Assembly: GCA_049487715.1 (NCBI GenBank)
Contig: CP150555.1
Location: 186,001 to 250,000, forward strand
Length of the DNA stretch: 64,000 nucleotides
Direction of reading: 5' to 3'
Origin: Pycnococcus provasolii
Lineage: Eukaryota > Chlorophyta > Pseudoscourfieldiophyceae > Pseudoscourfieldiales
Below are positions 48,541 to 57,092 of the stretch, in pieces. Below the pieces are notes generated by a model, which had not been told where the DNA came from, did not search any database, and worked only from the letters and a program-made list of their open reading frames with translations. Each line of letters opens with the position of its first letter. Positions within the stretch are counted from its first letter, which is position 1. Position numbers and translations under genes: made by a program.

Positions 48541-50151
48541 TCATCGCGCAATGGGCGTCACGGGCTGTGCTGCCACCTCCACTTCCATTGCAGCAGCAGC
48601 ACCACCACCACCATCACCACCACCACCACCACCTTCCACTCCGAGTTCAGACTTTCGGCTCATCTCGAAATACTGATTGGGGTGCATGACATTCTCCTCG
48701 AGCTCCTCCCCCCCAAACCTCCGCAGCTCCAGCGCGCGTCCGCACGCCAATTGATAGTGCCCCTGCTGTGCCTTCTCCGCCACCTGCTTAGCCTGCATGG
48801 GCGTCAGCTTCATGTTCTCGACGAGGCTCTCCTTGAGCTGCGCCGAGCCGAGCGTTCGGTACGGGCATCCGTGGTACTCGCCCACCGCGCCAACCGTCTG
48901 CGCGAGGCACTTCTGGCAGCTGTACGGCGTGTAGTCCGTGCGCTTGCCCTCCTTGCCGTAGTTGTGCCGGAGGTTGTACGCGTAGCGCTTGTCAAAGTCC
49001 TCGGCGGTGATTTTGCGCGTGAACTCGCCCTTCCAGAAGGCGAGCGCATCCTCCATGCGCAGTCCAATCGCCTTGAGGAAGAGGCTGAGCTGCATGCGTC
49101 CGCCGTGTCGAAGGTGCGCGTCGCGCCTGAGCGCCTGGAACAGCGTGAGCATGCACAGCGGGAAGTGCTCCGTGGCAGCCTTGGGAAGGTCCTGCACGCG
49201 CATCTGCTGGCTGTTGGCCCCCACCTCTCCTTCGATGGCGGGCCCGAGGTAGCGAAGCGCCAGCCCCGCGGCGATGGGTGCGACGCGGCCAGCTTCGTCC
49301 GCCCAGACACCAGCAGCGAGCGCGCGATTCGTCATCACGAGCGCCTTGGCGAGTCGAGCTCGGAAGCGGCCTGCGACGAGGCTGACGAGGCTTTCGCTGG
49401 GCACGTACGCGTTCCCGCGGTGCAGAACGACGGCGCGCGACGCGACGAGGTCCGGCACCTCCTCGAACGGCACCTTGTAGTACGCGCGCGCAGCGGCGTA
49501 CCGGGATGCCGAGGCGGAGCCTGGCGTGGTGGTGGCGGCTGCTGACGGCCCGGGTGTTGTTGCTGCACCTGCGCCTCCCCCGCTAGCGCGCAGGATCGCC
49601 GCCTCCTCCTTCTTTCCCGTGCTTTCGAGAAGCTGCACGAGGTCGTCGCGCACGTCGTCGAGTTCGGCGTTCGAGCACGGCTCGTACGGCAGTTCGTTGG
49701 TGGCAAGGAATCTCTCCCTTTCGCTTGGCGAGAGCGTGTGCCTGAACCTGAGCTTAAAGAGCAGCGTTTCGTGCGTGACGAGCCATTTGCGCAGCTCCTC
49801 GTTGCGCGAGTACGCGATGCGCAGGATGTGGTGCCCAAAGTCGTCGCACTGTGCCATGGTCATCGCGCTTTCTCGCTCCGCCGACGCGTCCGCCGTCATG
49901 TGCCTGTCCATGAGTGTTTTCAGCGTAGACTTAAGTTCGTCGTCGCGTCGTCCCTTGGACTTGGCGTGCTCGAGTGCTTTGAGCAGTCGGAGTCGGTTTA
50001 CAGCGAGCGACTCGAATTCCTCGAGAGCGATATCCGATGAAGGTAGGTTGGAGTACATGGAAAGAAAAGAAGATGAGGCATTTTGATGTAAAACGGAAGA
50101 CTCAAGAGCAAGCACAGAGGAAGGTTTGCGCGCAGTTGACACCCACGCCAT
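48541..50151 (-). CDS. PRIM2: DNA primase large subunit
   Basis: PRIM2 partners the catalytic PRIM1 subunit in the DNA polymerase alpha-primase complex and carries an essential 4Fe-4S cluster. From the ATG at 50,151 (MAWVSTARKPSS) the protein has 536 residues, close to the family (about 510). The N-terminal helical half contains YSNLPSSDIALEEFESLAVN, ECDDFGHHILRIAYSRNEEL-like text (AQCDDFGHHILRIAYSRNEE) and WLVTHETLLFKLRFR. The C-terminal domain has EHFPLCMLTLFQALRRDAHL, KRYAYNLRHNYGKEGKRTDY, YSCQKCLAQ, HGCPYR and YQLACGRAL; cysteines in these four places are the cluster ligands. The C-terminus is a Gly/Ala low-complexity tail. Start choice is uncertain: the frame is open farther upstream. 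Confidence 0.93.
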   Translation of the reverse strand: MAWVSTARKPSSVLALESSVLHQNASSSFLSMYSNLPSSDIALEEFESLAVNRLRLLKALEHAKSKGRRDDELKSTLKTLMDRHMTADASAERESAMTMAQCDDFGHHILRIAYSRNEELRKWLVTHETLLFKLRFRHTLSPSERERFLATNELPYEPCSNAELDDVRDDLVQLLESTGKKEEAAILRASGGGAGAATTPGPSAAATTTPGSASASRYAAARAYYKVPFEEVPDLVASRAVVLHRGNAYVPSESLVSLVAGRFRARLAKALVMTNRALAAGVWADEAGRVAPIAAGLALRYLGPAIEGEVGANSQQMRVQDLPKAATEHFPLCMLTLFQALRRDAHLRHGGRMQLSLFLKAIGLRMEDALAFWKGEFTRKITAEDFDKRYAYNLRHNYGKEGKRTDYTPYSCQKCLAQTVGAVGEYHGCPYRTLGSAQLKESLVENMKLTPMQAKQVAEKAQQGHYQLACGRALELRRFGGEELEENVMHPNQYFEMSRKSELGVEGGGGGGDGGGGAAAAMEVEVAAQPVTPIAR

Positions 50152-50708
50152 TGCTTGAGGGAAGGAAAGAAGAGGGGAGGGAGAGTGATTCGGGAGGGAC
50201 CCGGACGAACGGGGAAGGGAAGGGGGAGGTAGTTTGAATGCGAAATCGGGGAAAGGGGGGGCGCGAAACGAAAGGCCGAAAGAGAAAGCGAATGCGAAAA
50301 CTCCACCCCCGGCACAGCCCGGGCATGGCAAAGAGGCAAAGAGGCAAAGATGGCAGAGAGCTAACCCTAACCCCTAACCCCTAACCCCCAACCCCTAACC
50401 CCTAACCCCCAACCCCTAACCCTAACCCTAACCCCTAACCCTAACCCTAACCCTAAACCAAAACCCTAAACCCTAACCCTGGGATTCTACGTCTGGTCTG
50501 TTGTTGTCTTGCTGCTACCGTAGTTGGTACCTATGGTAGCTGTCATGGTGGAATGCATGGAGCTGCTGGATTATGCATAGTCTATCATGATAAATACCAT
50601 AGTAGTCTAGGGTACTGTATGATGTAAATATGTACTTTGAACACTCTGTACTGTTGAACTGAGTCGAATTTTCCTTACAAGTTAGTTGAAAAGAAACGTT
50701 TCAGGAAA
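50152..50708. promoter_or_regulatory. Upstream region of PRIM2 with a long telomere-like block
   Basis: Contains purine-rich sequence at 50,150-50,290 and the degenerate telomere array at 50,361-50,484 (see separate entry). The remainder to 50,708 is A/T-richer and includes the 3' end of RPL29. No gene is supported. Confidence 0.5.
50361..50484. repeat. Interstitial telomere-like array, about 120 bp
   Basis: The longest such tract in the window: mixed CCCTAA, CCCCTAA and CCCCCAA units, ending AAACCCTAAACCCTAACCC. Degenerate unit length differs from a pure chromosome end and suggests decay or slippage. It lies about 210 bp upstream of the PRIM2 start. Confidence 0.85.
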
Positions 50709-50876
50709 TCAGCTTGAAGTGACTTTGTTGTTCTTCTTGGCGTAGCGCTGGTTGCGGAGGAACTTCGGGTCCATGCCCTTCAAGCTCGAGTAGCGCTGCT
50801 TCTTAGGCTTCTTGATGCCATTCTTGTGGTTTTTGTAGCTCTGGTTGTGCGCCGTGTGGTTTGTGCTCTTCGCCAT
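50709..50876 (-). CDS. RPL29: 60S ribosomal protein L29 (eL29)
   Basis: A 55-residue protein that matches eukaryotic eL29 along its whole length: [51 protein letters not shown]. The family is 55-65 residues in most eukaryotes, so it is complete. It is a very basic component of the large subunit near the subunit interface. The start is fixed by the universally conserved MAKS. The gene is flanked by telomere-like blocks on both sides (50,361-50,484 and 51,553-51,621) in opposite orientation. Confidence 0.96.
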   Translation of the reverse strand: MAKSTNHTAHNQSYKNHKNGIKKPKKQRYSSLKGMDPKFLRNQRYAKKNNKVTSS

Positions 50877-51736
50877 GACGCCTGCATTGAAGTTTTGGGG
50901 TTGGGGGTATGACGGGTGCGTGTTAGCGTTCCACCAGCTTGAAATAAAACCAAGAAGCGACCACCTTCCCTTGCCCCCATCCATCCAGCCACCCATCCAC
51001 CCCCGTCCCATCACAACAGCCGCGCGCCGTACGCCCATGTGGTGTATTTGCTGCCAAAACGCAACGCGGTAAACGACGAGCAGAGCGCGAGGACAGCTCC
51101 GTCTTAAAAAGCTCGTGTCATTTTTCCTCCACATTCGACTTTTGTCGTTCGGCGTTGGATTGTTCGGACTAATGAGTTCTCATCATCGCCGGTCCTCACG
51201 TGCCCTGAGCGCAGACTGCACGCGCGCCGCGCCGCGCCGCGCACCCAACCCGCCGGAGCCGCGTCGTCGATCCCCCACGCGCATCATCATGAATCGTCGG
51301 AGCAACACAAGAATGGTGGAATAGAAGTGCGGACAAGCACCACACCAACAACACCAAGCCAGAGTAAAACCAGCCCGCCAGTCAACCAGCTAGCAGCACC
51401 ACGTACCTCCAACACAAGCAGAGAATGCCGGGAATGCAGAGGGACGATGGAGCCAACAAACACCCGCCGCCAACACAACACAACACGGAGAGGACAAAAC
51501 AGGGGATACCGGTTTCCAAAAGCTGTCCCCGTAGATTTGAGCAGACTAAAAGTTAAGGGTTAGGGGTTAGGGGTTAGGGGTTAGGAGTTAGGGGTTAGGG
51601 TTAGGGTTAGGGGTTAGGGTGGTAGATCCTTCTGCTGGCGGAGATTTGCCCCCAGGGGGACCCCTGTCTGCCTGTCGTTCGGCTGATGATCCTGTGGTTC
51701 CCAACATACTGTATCACACTCCCCCTTCCTGTCGAC
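50877..51736. promoter_or_regulatory. Divergent promoter region of RPL29 and the aldo/keto reductase
   Basis: No gene is supported in about 860 bp; the frames present are low-complexity. Near the reductase it contains the TTAGGG block at 51,553-51,621. Confidence 0.5.
51553..51621. repeat. Interstitial telomere-like array (G-strand)
   Basis: About ten units of GGGTTA and GGGGTTA, orientation opposite to the block at 50,361-50,484. It ends about 115 bp upstream of the aldo/keto reductase ATG. Confidence 0.85.
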
Positions 51737-52861
51737 ATGCCGACGGCAATCACAACACGCACACGCATGCGCCTGAACGTGAACCTGAACGTGAACGCGC
51801 GCTTGCGTCAAACGCCTGTTAAGCTCGCCTCCTCTTATAAGCCTTCTTTGCGAACGTCCGATGTCGGCGCGGGAACGTGGGCGTGGGGTAATAAGCTCAT
51901 CTGGGACTACTCCGAAGATGACGACGCCAAACTACAGAAAGCATTCGACATTCTCGTCGATGGCGGCGTGTCGTTCTTTGATACCGGCGACTCGTACGGA
52001 ACGGGAAAGCTCGAGGGACGCGCGGAACAACTGCTCGGCGACTTTGCTAGCACCTACAGGCCATCGCCGTCGCCGTTCGCGCCGTCGCCAGACAACCTTG
52101 TGATTGCAACCAAACTCGCTGTGTACCCTTGGAGAATTACCACGAAGCAGATGAAAAATGCTCTCGCAGCGAGTCAGAAAAGGGCGCAGGGGCGCATACG
52201 CGTCGTGCAGCTTCACTGGAGTGCGGGCAACTACCAACCTCTGCAGGAGCGGTGCATGTGGGATAGTATATGCACCATGTACGAGGAGGGACTCGTCGAA
52301 GCCGTTGGCGTCTCAAATTTCGGCCCGAAGCAGCTCAAGAAGGTGCACGACTACTGCGCAGCACGCGAAGTTCCCATCGCGGTGGCACAGACGCAGTACT
52401 CGCTCGTAAGCTGCCAGCAGGAAATGGAGGACCATCGAGCGCTGTGTGCTGACTTGGGAATTCAGATGATTGCGTACAGCCCACTGGGGCTTGGGCTGCT
52501 TACATCCAAGTACGCGAGCTTGGTCGACGACGACGACAACGCCAACGTGGATGCAGCTCTTCCCACGTCCGCCGTTCGGTCGAGCCTGCTGAAAGGTGCC
52601 CTGCCAGGAGCACGCACGCTTCTGCGCACGCTCCGTTCTGTCGCTCGTGACAATGGACGCACCGAGTCCGAAATCGCCGTGTCTTGGTGTGTGGGCAAGG
52701 GAACGCTGCCAATCGTTGGCGTGAAGAACGTCGACCAAGCGCAAAGCGTTGTACGATGCAACGACGGTTTTCGACTAAGTGCCAAGGACATGTCCAGGCT
52801 TGACGAAGCTTCGAAAACCTTCGAGCAGCCCATTGCAAGGAATGTGTTCCTCACAAAGTAA
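51737..52861 (+). CDS. Aldo/keto reductase, probably plastid-targeted
   Basis: NADPH-dependent oxidoreductase of the AKR superfamily with a TIM-barrel. The 374-residue protein has a basic, acid-free first 35 residues (MPTAITTRTRMRLNVNLNVN...) fitting a transit peptide. Catalytic tetrad: Asp and Tyr in SFFDTGDSYGTGKLEGRAE (about 82-88), Lys in VIATKLAVYPW (about 125) and His in VVQLHWSAGN (about 159). AVGVSNFGPKQLKKVHDY and VAQTQYSLV, then MIAYSPLGLGLLTSKY and LPIVGVKNVDQA (coenzyme phosphate loop) complete the fold. The closest plant group is the plastid AKR/pyridoxal-reductase-like set; the substrate cannot be decided here. Confidence 0.92.
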   Translation: MPTAITTRTRMRLNVNLNVNARLRQTPVKLASSYKPSLRTSDVGAGTWAWGNKLIWDYSEDDDAKLQKAFDILVDGGVSFFDTGDSYGTGKLEGRAEQLLGDFASTYRPSPSPFAPSPDNLVIATKLAVYPWRITTKQMKNALAASQKRAQGRIRVVQLHWSAGNYQPLQERCMWDSICTMYEEGLVEAVGVSNFGPKQLKKVHDYCAAREVPIAVAQTQYSLVSCQQEMEDHRALCADLGIQMIAYSPLGLGLLTSKYASLVDDDDNANVDAALPTSAVRSSLLKGALPGARTLLRTLRSVARDNGRTESEIAVSWCVGKGTLPIVGVKNVDQAQSVVRCNDGFRLSAKDMSRLDEASKTFEQPIARNVFLTK

Positions 52862-53137
52862 AATTTTGCTGAGTTGGCTGTGTAAAACAAATTTGTGTGT
52901 GTGTGTGTGTGTGTTTGTTCGTTTTTTTCTGGTAAGCGCAAGTGGAGGCTCTCATGCCGGACGCCAGCGAAATGCAGCCTAACTTTGCTTCGAAACCATC
53001 CACACAAAAAAAACGCGATGCTAAACGGCGCCGCTGCATGGGCTGAATGGTGAATGGTGTGAATGGACGAACGTTGGACGAAGTTAACTCTATCACTTTA
53101 CTGAATGAGCAGCACTCTTATGGTTAGTAAAAAAACG
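52862..53137. other. Convergent 3' region with a (GT)n microsatellite
   Basis: A (TG)n run of about 11 units at 52,893-52,915 lies just after the reductase stop. The rest holds the two 3' ends. No gene. Confidence 0.6.
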
Positions 53138-54391
53138 TCATTCGTCCATGTCTGCAATCTCCAGAGCAAAGTCGTCTCGTTCAATGTACATTGGGTCATT
53201 CGGGTTGGTTGCCATGGCGTCAAATGCTTCTCCGAATTGGCGCTGGTAAGCCTCCTCCTCTGGCACGGGTGCAAGCACGAGATCGCTCCGCGGGAAGGCG
53301 ACGCAGGTGAGCACGTACCCCTCCTCTTTCAGCCGCTTGTTGAGTCCGAGCGCCTGCTCTTGCTTCACGTCACCGCTGACGACCGTCATCGTGCACGCGG
53401 TGCAGCACCCGTTGCGGCATGCGTGAGGGCACGAGAAGCCCTCCGCCTCGGCGGAAAACAGAATGTAACGATCCTCCGCAGCCTCGAATGTGATATCAGA
53501 TCCGTCGTCCGCGCCGCCTTGGATGGTCACGGTGTGCATCGTGACGTTGTCATTCAAGCCTGGACCCTCTCCGGAGCCCTGCCCAGGCAGTCGGCCGAGG
53601 TGCACCGCACGCCCTCCGACAAGTCGCGATCCCGCGTTGAATTCTTCCTCCACCCACAGGTCCACGGCACCGTCCTTCTCGTACTTCGCACGCCACTCTT
53701 CTGTTGACATGCTCGTTTCGCTGTATGTCGCACCGAGTCCTTTGCGCGCCACCGACGAGTTCTCAACCTGCTCCTCGTCGTCACCTCTTCTCTCTTCGTT
53801 TTCATCTTCGTTGAAGCTGAGCGCGATGGGACCGAGCTCGAGCCCTTTGCCGTTCGTGTCGTCGCCACCTAGCTTTTGTGCAAACTCCTTGAGACGCGCG
53901 GAGATTTCGTCCGTTGGTGACGACGAGGATGACGACGACGACGAGGGCGTCTCTTTGCTCTCATCCGTTTCGCCAAAGCTGAGCGCGATAGGACCGAGCT
54001 CGATCCCCTTGCCTTTATTATCTTTGTCAGTTAAGTTTTGTGCAAACTCCTTGAGACGCGCGGAGATTTCGTCCGACGGTGACGAGGATGAGGATGAGGA
54101 TGACGTCGACGTGGGCTGTGAGCTTTGTTCGTCATCAGCACCGTCTCCCCGATCCCCAAGATCCTCCTTCAAGGCTCTGCAAGGAGTACGACACCAAGGA
54201 CCGCGACCGAGACGCCCATGGTTATGCCCATGAAAATGAAAAGACCGAGCCACCCTTACCCCAGCAACAGCAGGAGGCCCATGCGAATGACGACGTAAAG
54301 ACGTAAGATGAGAATGAGAGGGATGGTGACACGTACGAGCACTGTGAGACATGATTCTTGGAGGCATCCTTGAGGAAAATGACGCCGGCAT
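53138..54391 (-). CDS. Large [2Fe-2S] ferredoxin-domain protein with duplicated acidic module, plastid-type
   Basis: Residues about 280-370 form a plant-type ferredoxin fold: CPHACRNGCCTACTMTVVSG gives the C-x4-C-x2-C ligand set, with the fourth Cys in GYVLTCVAFPRSDLV. Such domains carry electrons between photosystem I and metabolic enzymes or act in other redox roles. The C-terminus after the domain (YQRQFGEAFDAMATNPNDPM) is an extension. The N-terminus is basic, His/Ser/Arg-rich with no acids for 65 residues (transit-peptide-like). Between them lie two copies of a 50-residue module, poly-Ser then DEISARLKEFAQNLTDKD and GIELGPIALSFGETDE (second copy DEISARLKEFAQKLGGDD, GLELGPIALSFNEDE). The ATG at 54,391 was chosen over a non-ATG frame start; ATGs at 54,367 and 54,352 are alternatives. 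Confidence 0.88.
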   Translation of the reverse strand: MPASFSSRMPPRIMSHSARTCHHPSHSHLTSLRRHSHGPPAVAGVRVARSFHFHGHNHGRLGRGPWCRTPCRALKEDLGDRGDGADDEQSSQPTSTSSSSSSSSPSDEISARLKEFAQNLTDKDNKGKGIELGPIALSFGETDESKETPSSSSSSSSSPTDEISARLKEFAQKLGGDDTNGKGLELGPIALSFNEDENEERRGDDEEQVENSSVARKGLGATYSETSMSTEEWRAKYEKDGAVDLWVEEEFNAGSRLVGGRAVHLGRLPGQGSGEGPGLNDNVTMHTVTIQGGADDGSDITFEAAEDRYILFSAEAEGFSCPHACRNGCCTACTMTVVSGDVKQEQALGLNKRLKEEGYVLTCVAFPRSDLVLAPVPEEEAYQRQFGEAFDAMATNPNDPMYIERDDFALEIADMDE

Positions 54392-54723
54392 TCGCCTGAA
54401 TTCGGAATTCGGAGAGTACAGTACCACGGGTCGTGGGTGGTAAGGCAACACAGGTACCCTAAGGTTAGGTGCGTCCCACAGGGAAGCCCTCCGCCTCCTC
54501 CCATTTGGGTCCCGAAGGATTCGGAAAACCAACTGGGGGGAAGAACAGATCTCGTCATCCGAAACGCGGGGTGGAAATCACTGGAGGAGGAGGGAGAGAG
54601 AGAGCTCAGGTTAGGGTTAGGGCTAGGGTTAGAGTTGAAATGAAATGAACAATATGTCAACCATACTACAGGTAATCATAATCTTTATCTTAGCTGTCAG
54701 GATTCCATCATAGCAGTCTTATC
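54392..54723. promoter_or_regulatory. Upstream of the ferredoxin gene, telomere-like tract
   Basis: Contains GGTTAGGGTTAGGGCTAGGG at 54,609-54,628, about 220 bp from the ferredoxin ATG. The remainder includes the 3' end of the DHH phosphatase. No gene. Confidence 0.55.
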
Positions 54724-56247
54724 TTATGCCGGTTGTTTTTGGTCGTACAATGCGCTCTCCGCGACTTTCACGTCGCGCTCAAGCTGCAGAGACTCGGAAC
54801 TCACGCGAACCTCAGCCTGGCGATTCGAAAGAACGCGGTCGAGAAGTGCGCCGGACGCACCCTGCTTGTACGCGGGATCCGTGACACGCGTGCGGTGGCA
54901 CGTGAACCCAGCGGCGAGCGGTTGAGAAAGAGAGGGAACGAACTGCGCCTTGCGCGACACCATGCCGCCGACGTTGCAAAGCGTCTGGTTGAGCTCGATC
55001 GTCGTGCCTGGCGCCTTGACCATGCCCTCCTTCGCAATGCGGAACTCGCAGCCCGGAAACGCCTTGGAGGCGAGCGCGTACTCGCGACCTCCGCAAACGA
55101 GGAGCACGGAGCATTGCTTGACGACGTCGACGACGAACAGAAACGCAAAGTCCAGCTGCGCTGTCACGTCGTTCTCTCTCCCGCTGCTATCACCCTTCTC
55201 CTTCTTCAAGATGCGCAGCTCGAGAAGCAGCAAATCGGCAATCGCCAGAACAGGTGCGGTGTCCGTCACCTCCAGTACAGAGATGCCCATCTTCCACCCA
55301 TCGACGCTGAAGTCTTTCTGGTCGCCGCGCACCATGGCGTACGGTCCGAGGTTGCAGATCCACCGCGTCTTATTTTTGAACATCTGCTTCGCCACCGTGT
55401 CAGGACTCTCAATCTCCCCGAGCTTCGCCAGCAGTGCGACGGCAAATCTGTCTGCGTCGGTCGTTGTGACACTGCGCAGCGCGAGGGTGTCGCTAAGAAT
55501 CGCGCACATCAGAAGGCGGGCGATGCTTTTGCTGATGGGTGCGCTGAGCCGAATGTACAGGTGCGTGATGATCGCGGACATGCTCCCCCAAGGTCGAATG
55601 TCAATCAGCAGAGGCTTTGACGACGTGAACCCCTCGGCGAGCGCATGGTGGTCGATGCACCCGATGATCCGCCCCATATCTTTTGCGAGCGACGGCACCA
55701 TCTGCTTCGGCTCGTTGTGGTCCACGAGGCACACGCTCCGCCTCTCTCCATTCTCGTCGGGCACACCCGCGCCCGCCGTTGTGTCGAACAGCGGAGGCAC
55801 GTCAATGTTCGCCACCTCGTTGAGCACGTGCGTGATTTCGCCGTTGAGGTTGTCCTCACTTCGGCACGCGAGTCCGTCGAACAGGTTTGCCGCTCCGATA
55901 GCCCCCGCGACGCTGTCTAGGTCAGTTTTTACGTGTCCCACGAAGCACGCGCCCTTGAGTCGCTTGTACGCGAACGACTCCTCGATGAACGCACCCTCAA
56001 GCGGGTCGGCTGTACGCTCGACGATGGTGTTGGCTATATTTTCGACGGCGATCCTGTACTTTGCCATAGCCTGCATGGCATCGGACGGCATCGTCTGCGA
56101 GAGCGACGTCGCTTGTTCGAGGAGGTTGGTGAAGGATCCCCACGACTTCGCGCTGAGCGGGCGTGTGCTTGAAATCGGCCAGCCTAATTCCTCCACCACC
56201 CCCTGAGCCTGCGAGGAAGGCGGTGCATCATCACGTAAAGAAGACAT
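54724..56247 (-). CDS. Family II (DHH) manganese-dependent inorganic pyrophosphatase
   Basis: DHH-DHHA2 phosphoesterase that hydrolyses pyrophosphate (or, in the related PRUNE/exopolyphosphatase group, short polyphosphate). From the ATG at 56,247 (MSSLRDDAPP), 507 residues. Metal-site motifs are in order: VGHVKTDLDSVAGAIGAA (about 102-118), CLVDHNEPKQM (about 172), GCIDHHAL (about 197), IRPWGSMSAIITHLY (about 215). The DHHA2 part includes FKNKTRWICNLGPYAMVRGD, DFSVDGWKMGISVLEVTDTA and the C-terminal MVSRKAQFVPSLSQPLAAGF with RKxQ-type phosphate-binding residues. Canonical bacterial enzymes are near 310 residues; here there is an N-terminal helical extension of about 95 residues and longer loops. 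DHNE rather than DHR argues for pyrophosphatase over PRUNE. Confidence 0.88.
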   Translation of the reverse strand: MSSLRDDAPPSSQAQGVVEELGWPISSTRPLSAKSWGSFTNLLEQATSLSQTMPSDAMQAMAKYRIAVENIANTIVERTADPLEGAFIEESFAYKRLKGACFVGHVKTDLDSVAGAIGAANLFDGLACRSEDNLNGEITHVLNEVANIDVPPLFDTTAGAGVPDENGERRSVCLVDHNEPKQMVPSLAKDMGRIIGCIDHHALAEGFTSSKPLLIDIRPWGSMSAIITHLYIRLSAPISKSIARLLMCAILSDTLALRSVTTTDADRFAVALLAKLGEIESPDTVAKQMFKNKTRWICNLGPYAMVRGDQKDFSVDGWKMGISVLEVTDTAPVLAIADLLLLELRILKKEKGDSSGRENDVTAQLDFAFLFVVDVVKQCSVLLVCGGREYALASKAFPGCEFRIAKEGMVKAPGTTIELNQTLCNVGGMVSRKAQFVPSLSQPLAAGFTCHRTRVTDPAYKQGASGALLDRVLSNRQAEVRVSSESLQLERDVKVAESALYDQKQPA

Positions 56248-57092
56248 CGCACTAAGGCGCACGTAAGAGTGATACTGTATAGCGAGTTATGTTTTGAGTG
56301 GGAATCCCAAAATCAGGCCAATCCTAAAATCGCAAAACAAAACACAAACGTAGGGACAGGACGGACGACGGGCACCTCCTGGGCAATCAGATTCGGACTA
56401 TTCAATATTCGGGGAAAACGGGTTCAGTTAGGGTTAGGGTTAGCTCTAGCTCGTCGCGTTTTTTTGTCTGGTCTTTTGGCGCGCTCACACGACTCACGGC
56501 TGTATCATAGAACTATGTAGAGAACTTACTTTTAGCAACGAAGCTCGTTGATGAGTGAGAGCCTCTGCTGCTCTCTCTCAACGAAGTCAACTGTGCATCA
56601 GGAATGAACTGATGAACCTCTGCCATGTGCGAAAGGTCCAAAACCCGATGGCGACAACACTCCACTCCTCCAGTTGCCCGATAAGTACCGGCTACCACTA
56701 TGATAAAGCGAATCAAGACGCGAGCGAGCGGCGTATCGCTCGGTGTTGCGATAGTGATATCAATCAAATTATCGGAGCGGGAGAAGGGAAAACATCGTCG
56801 TGGACTCCAAGTACCTGCGTAGACTCGTCGTGTGGTCCAGTTGCCAGCACCGGTACAGTACCCTACCTGTCTCGTGCGTGCGAGGTGTGCGTGCGCTCAC
56901 GTGTACCTTATGGGGATAGTACAGTAGTCGAAGCAACAGGATACTTCCTACTCGCGCTGCTTGAAGCTGACACAACTTCACCGCCCTCTCCCCCGGGCAA
57001 GTCCCTCCCCACCCGTTCTCGGCGGCGACAAGAATACTCGCCTGCAACCACCTCGCCTGAAAAACAAACCTTGCACAACAGGTTAGTTCGTC
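56248..57092. promoter_or_regulatory. Divergent promoter region of the pyrophosphatase and the kinase
   Basis: GTTAGGGTTAGGGTTAG at 56,426-56,442, about 180 bp upstream of the pyrophosphatase ATG. No gene is supported in the remaining sequence; the frame at 56,555-57,190 has low coding quality and overlaps the kinase start. Confidence 0.5.

Noticed and set aside
50361-51621. True chromosome end at the telomere-like arrays
   Set aside because: Arrays are short, degenerate, in opposite orientations and followed by ordinary genes, so they are interstitial.
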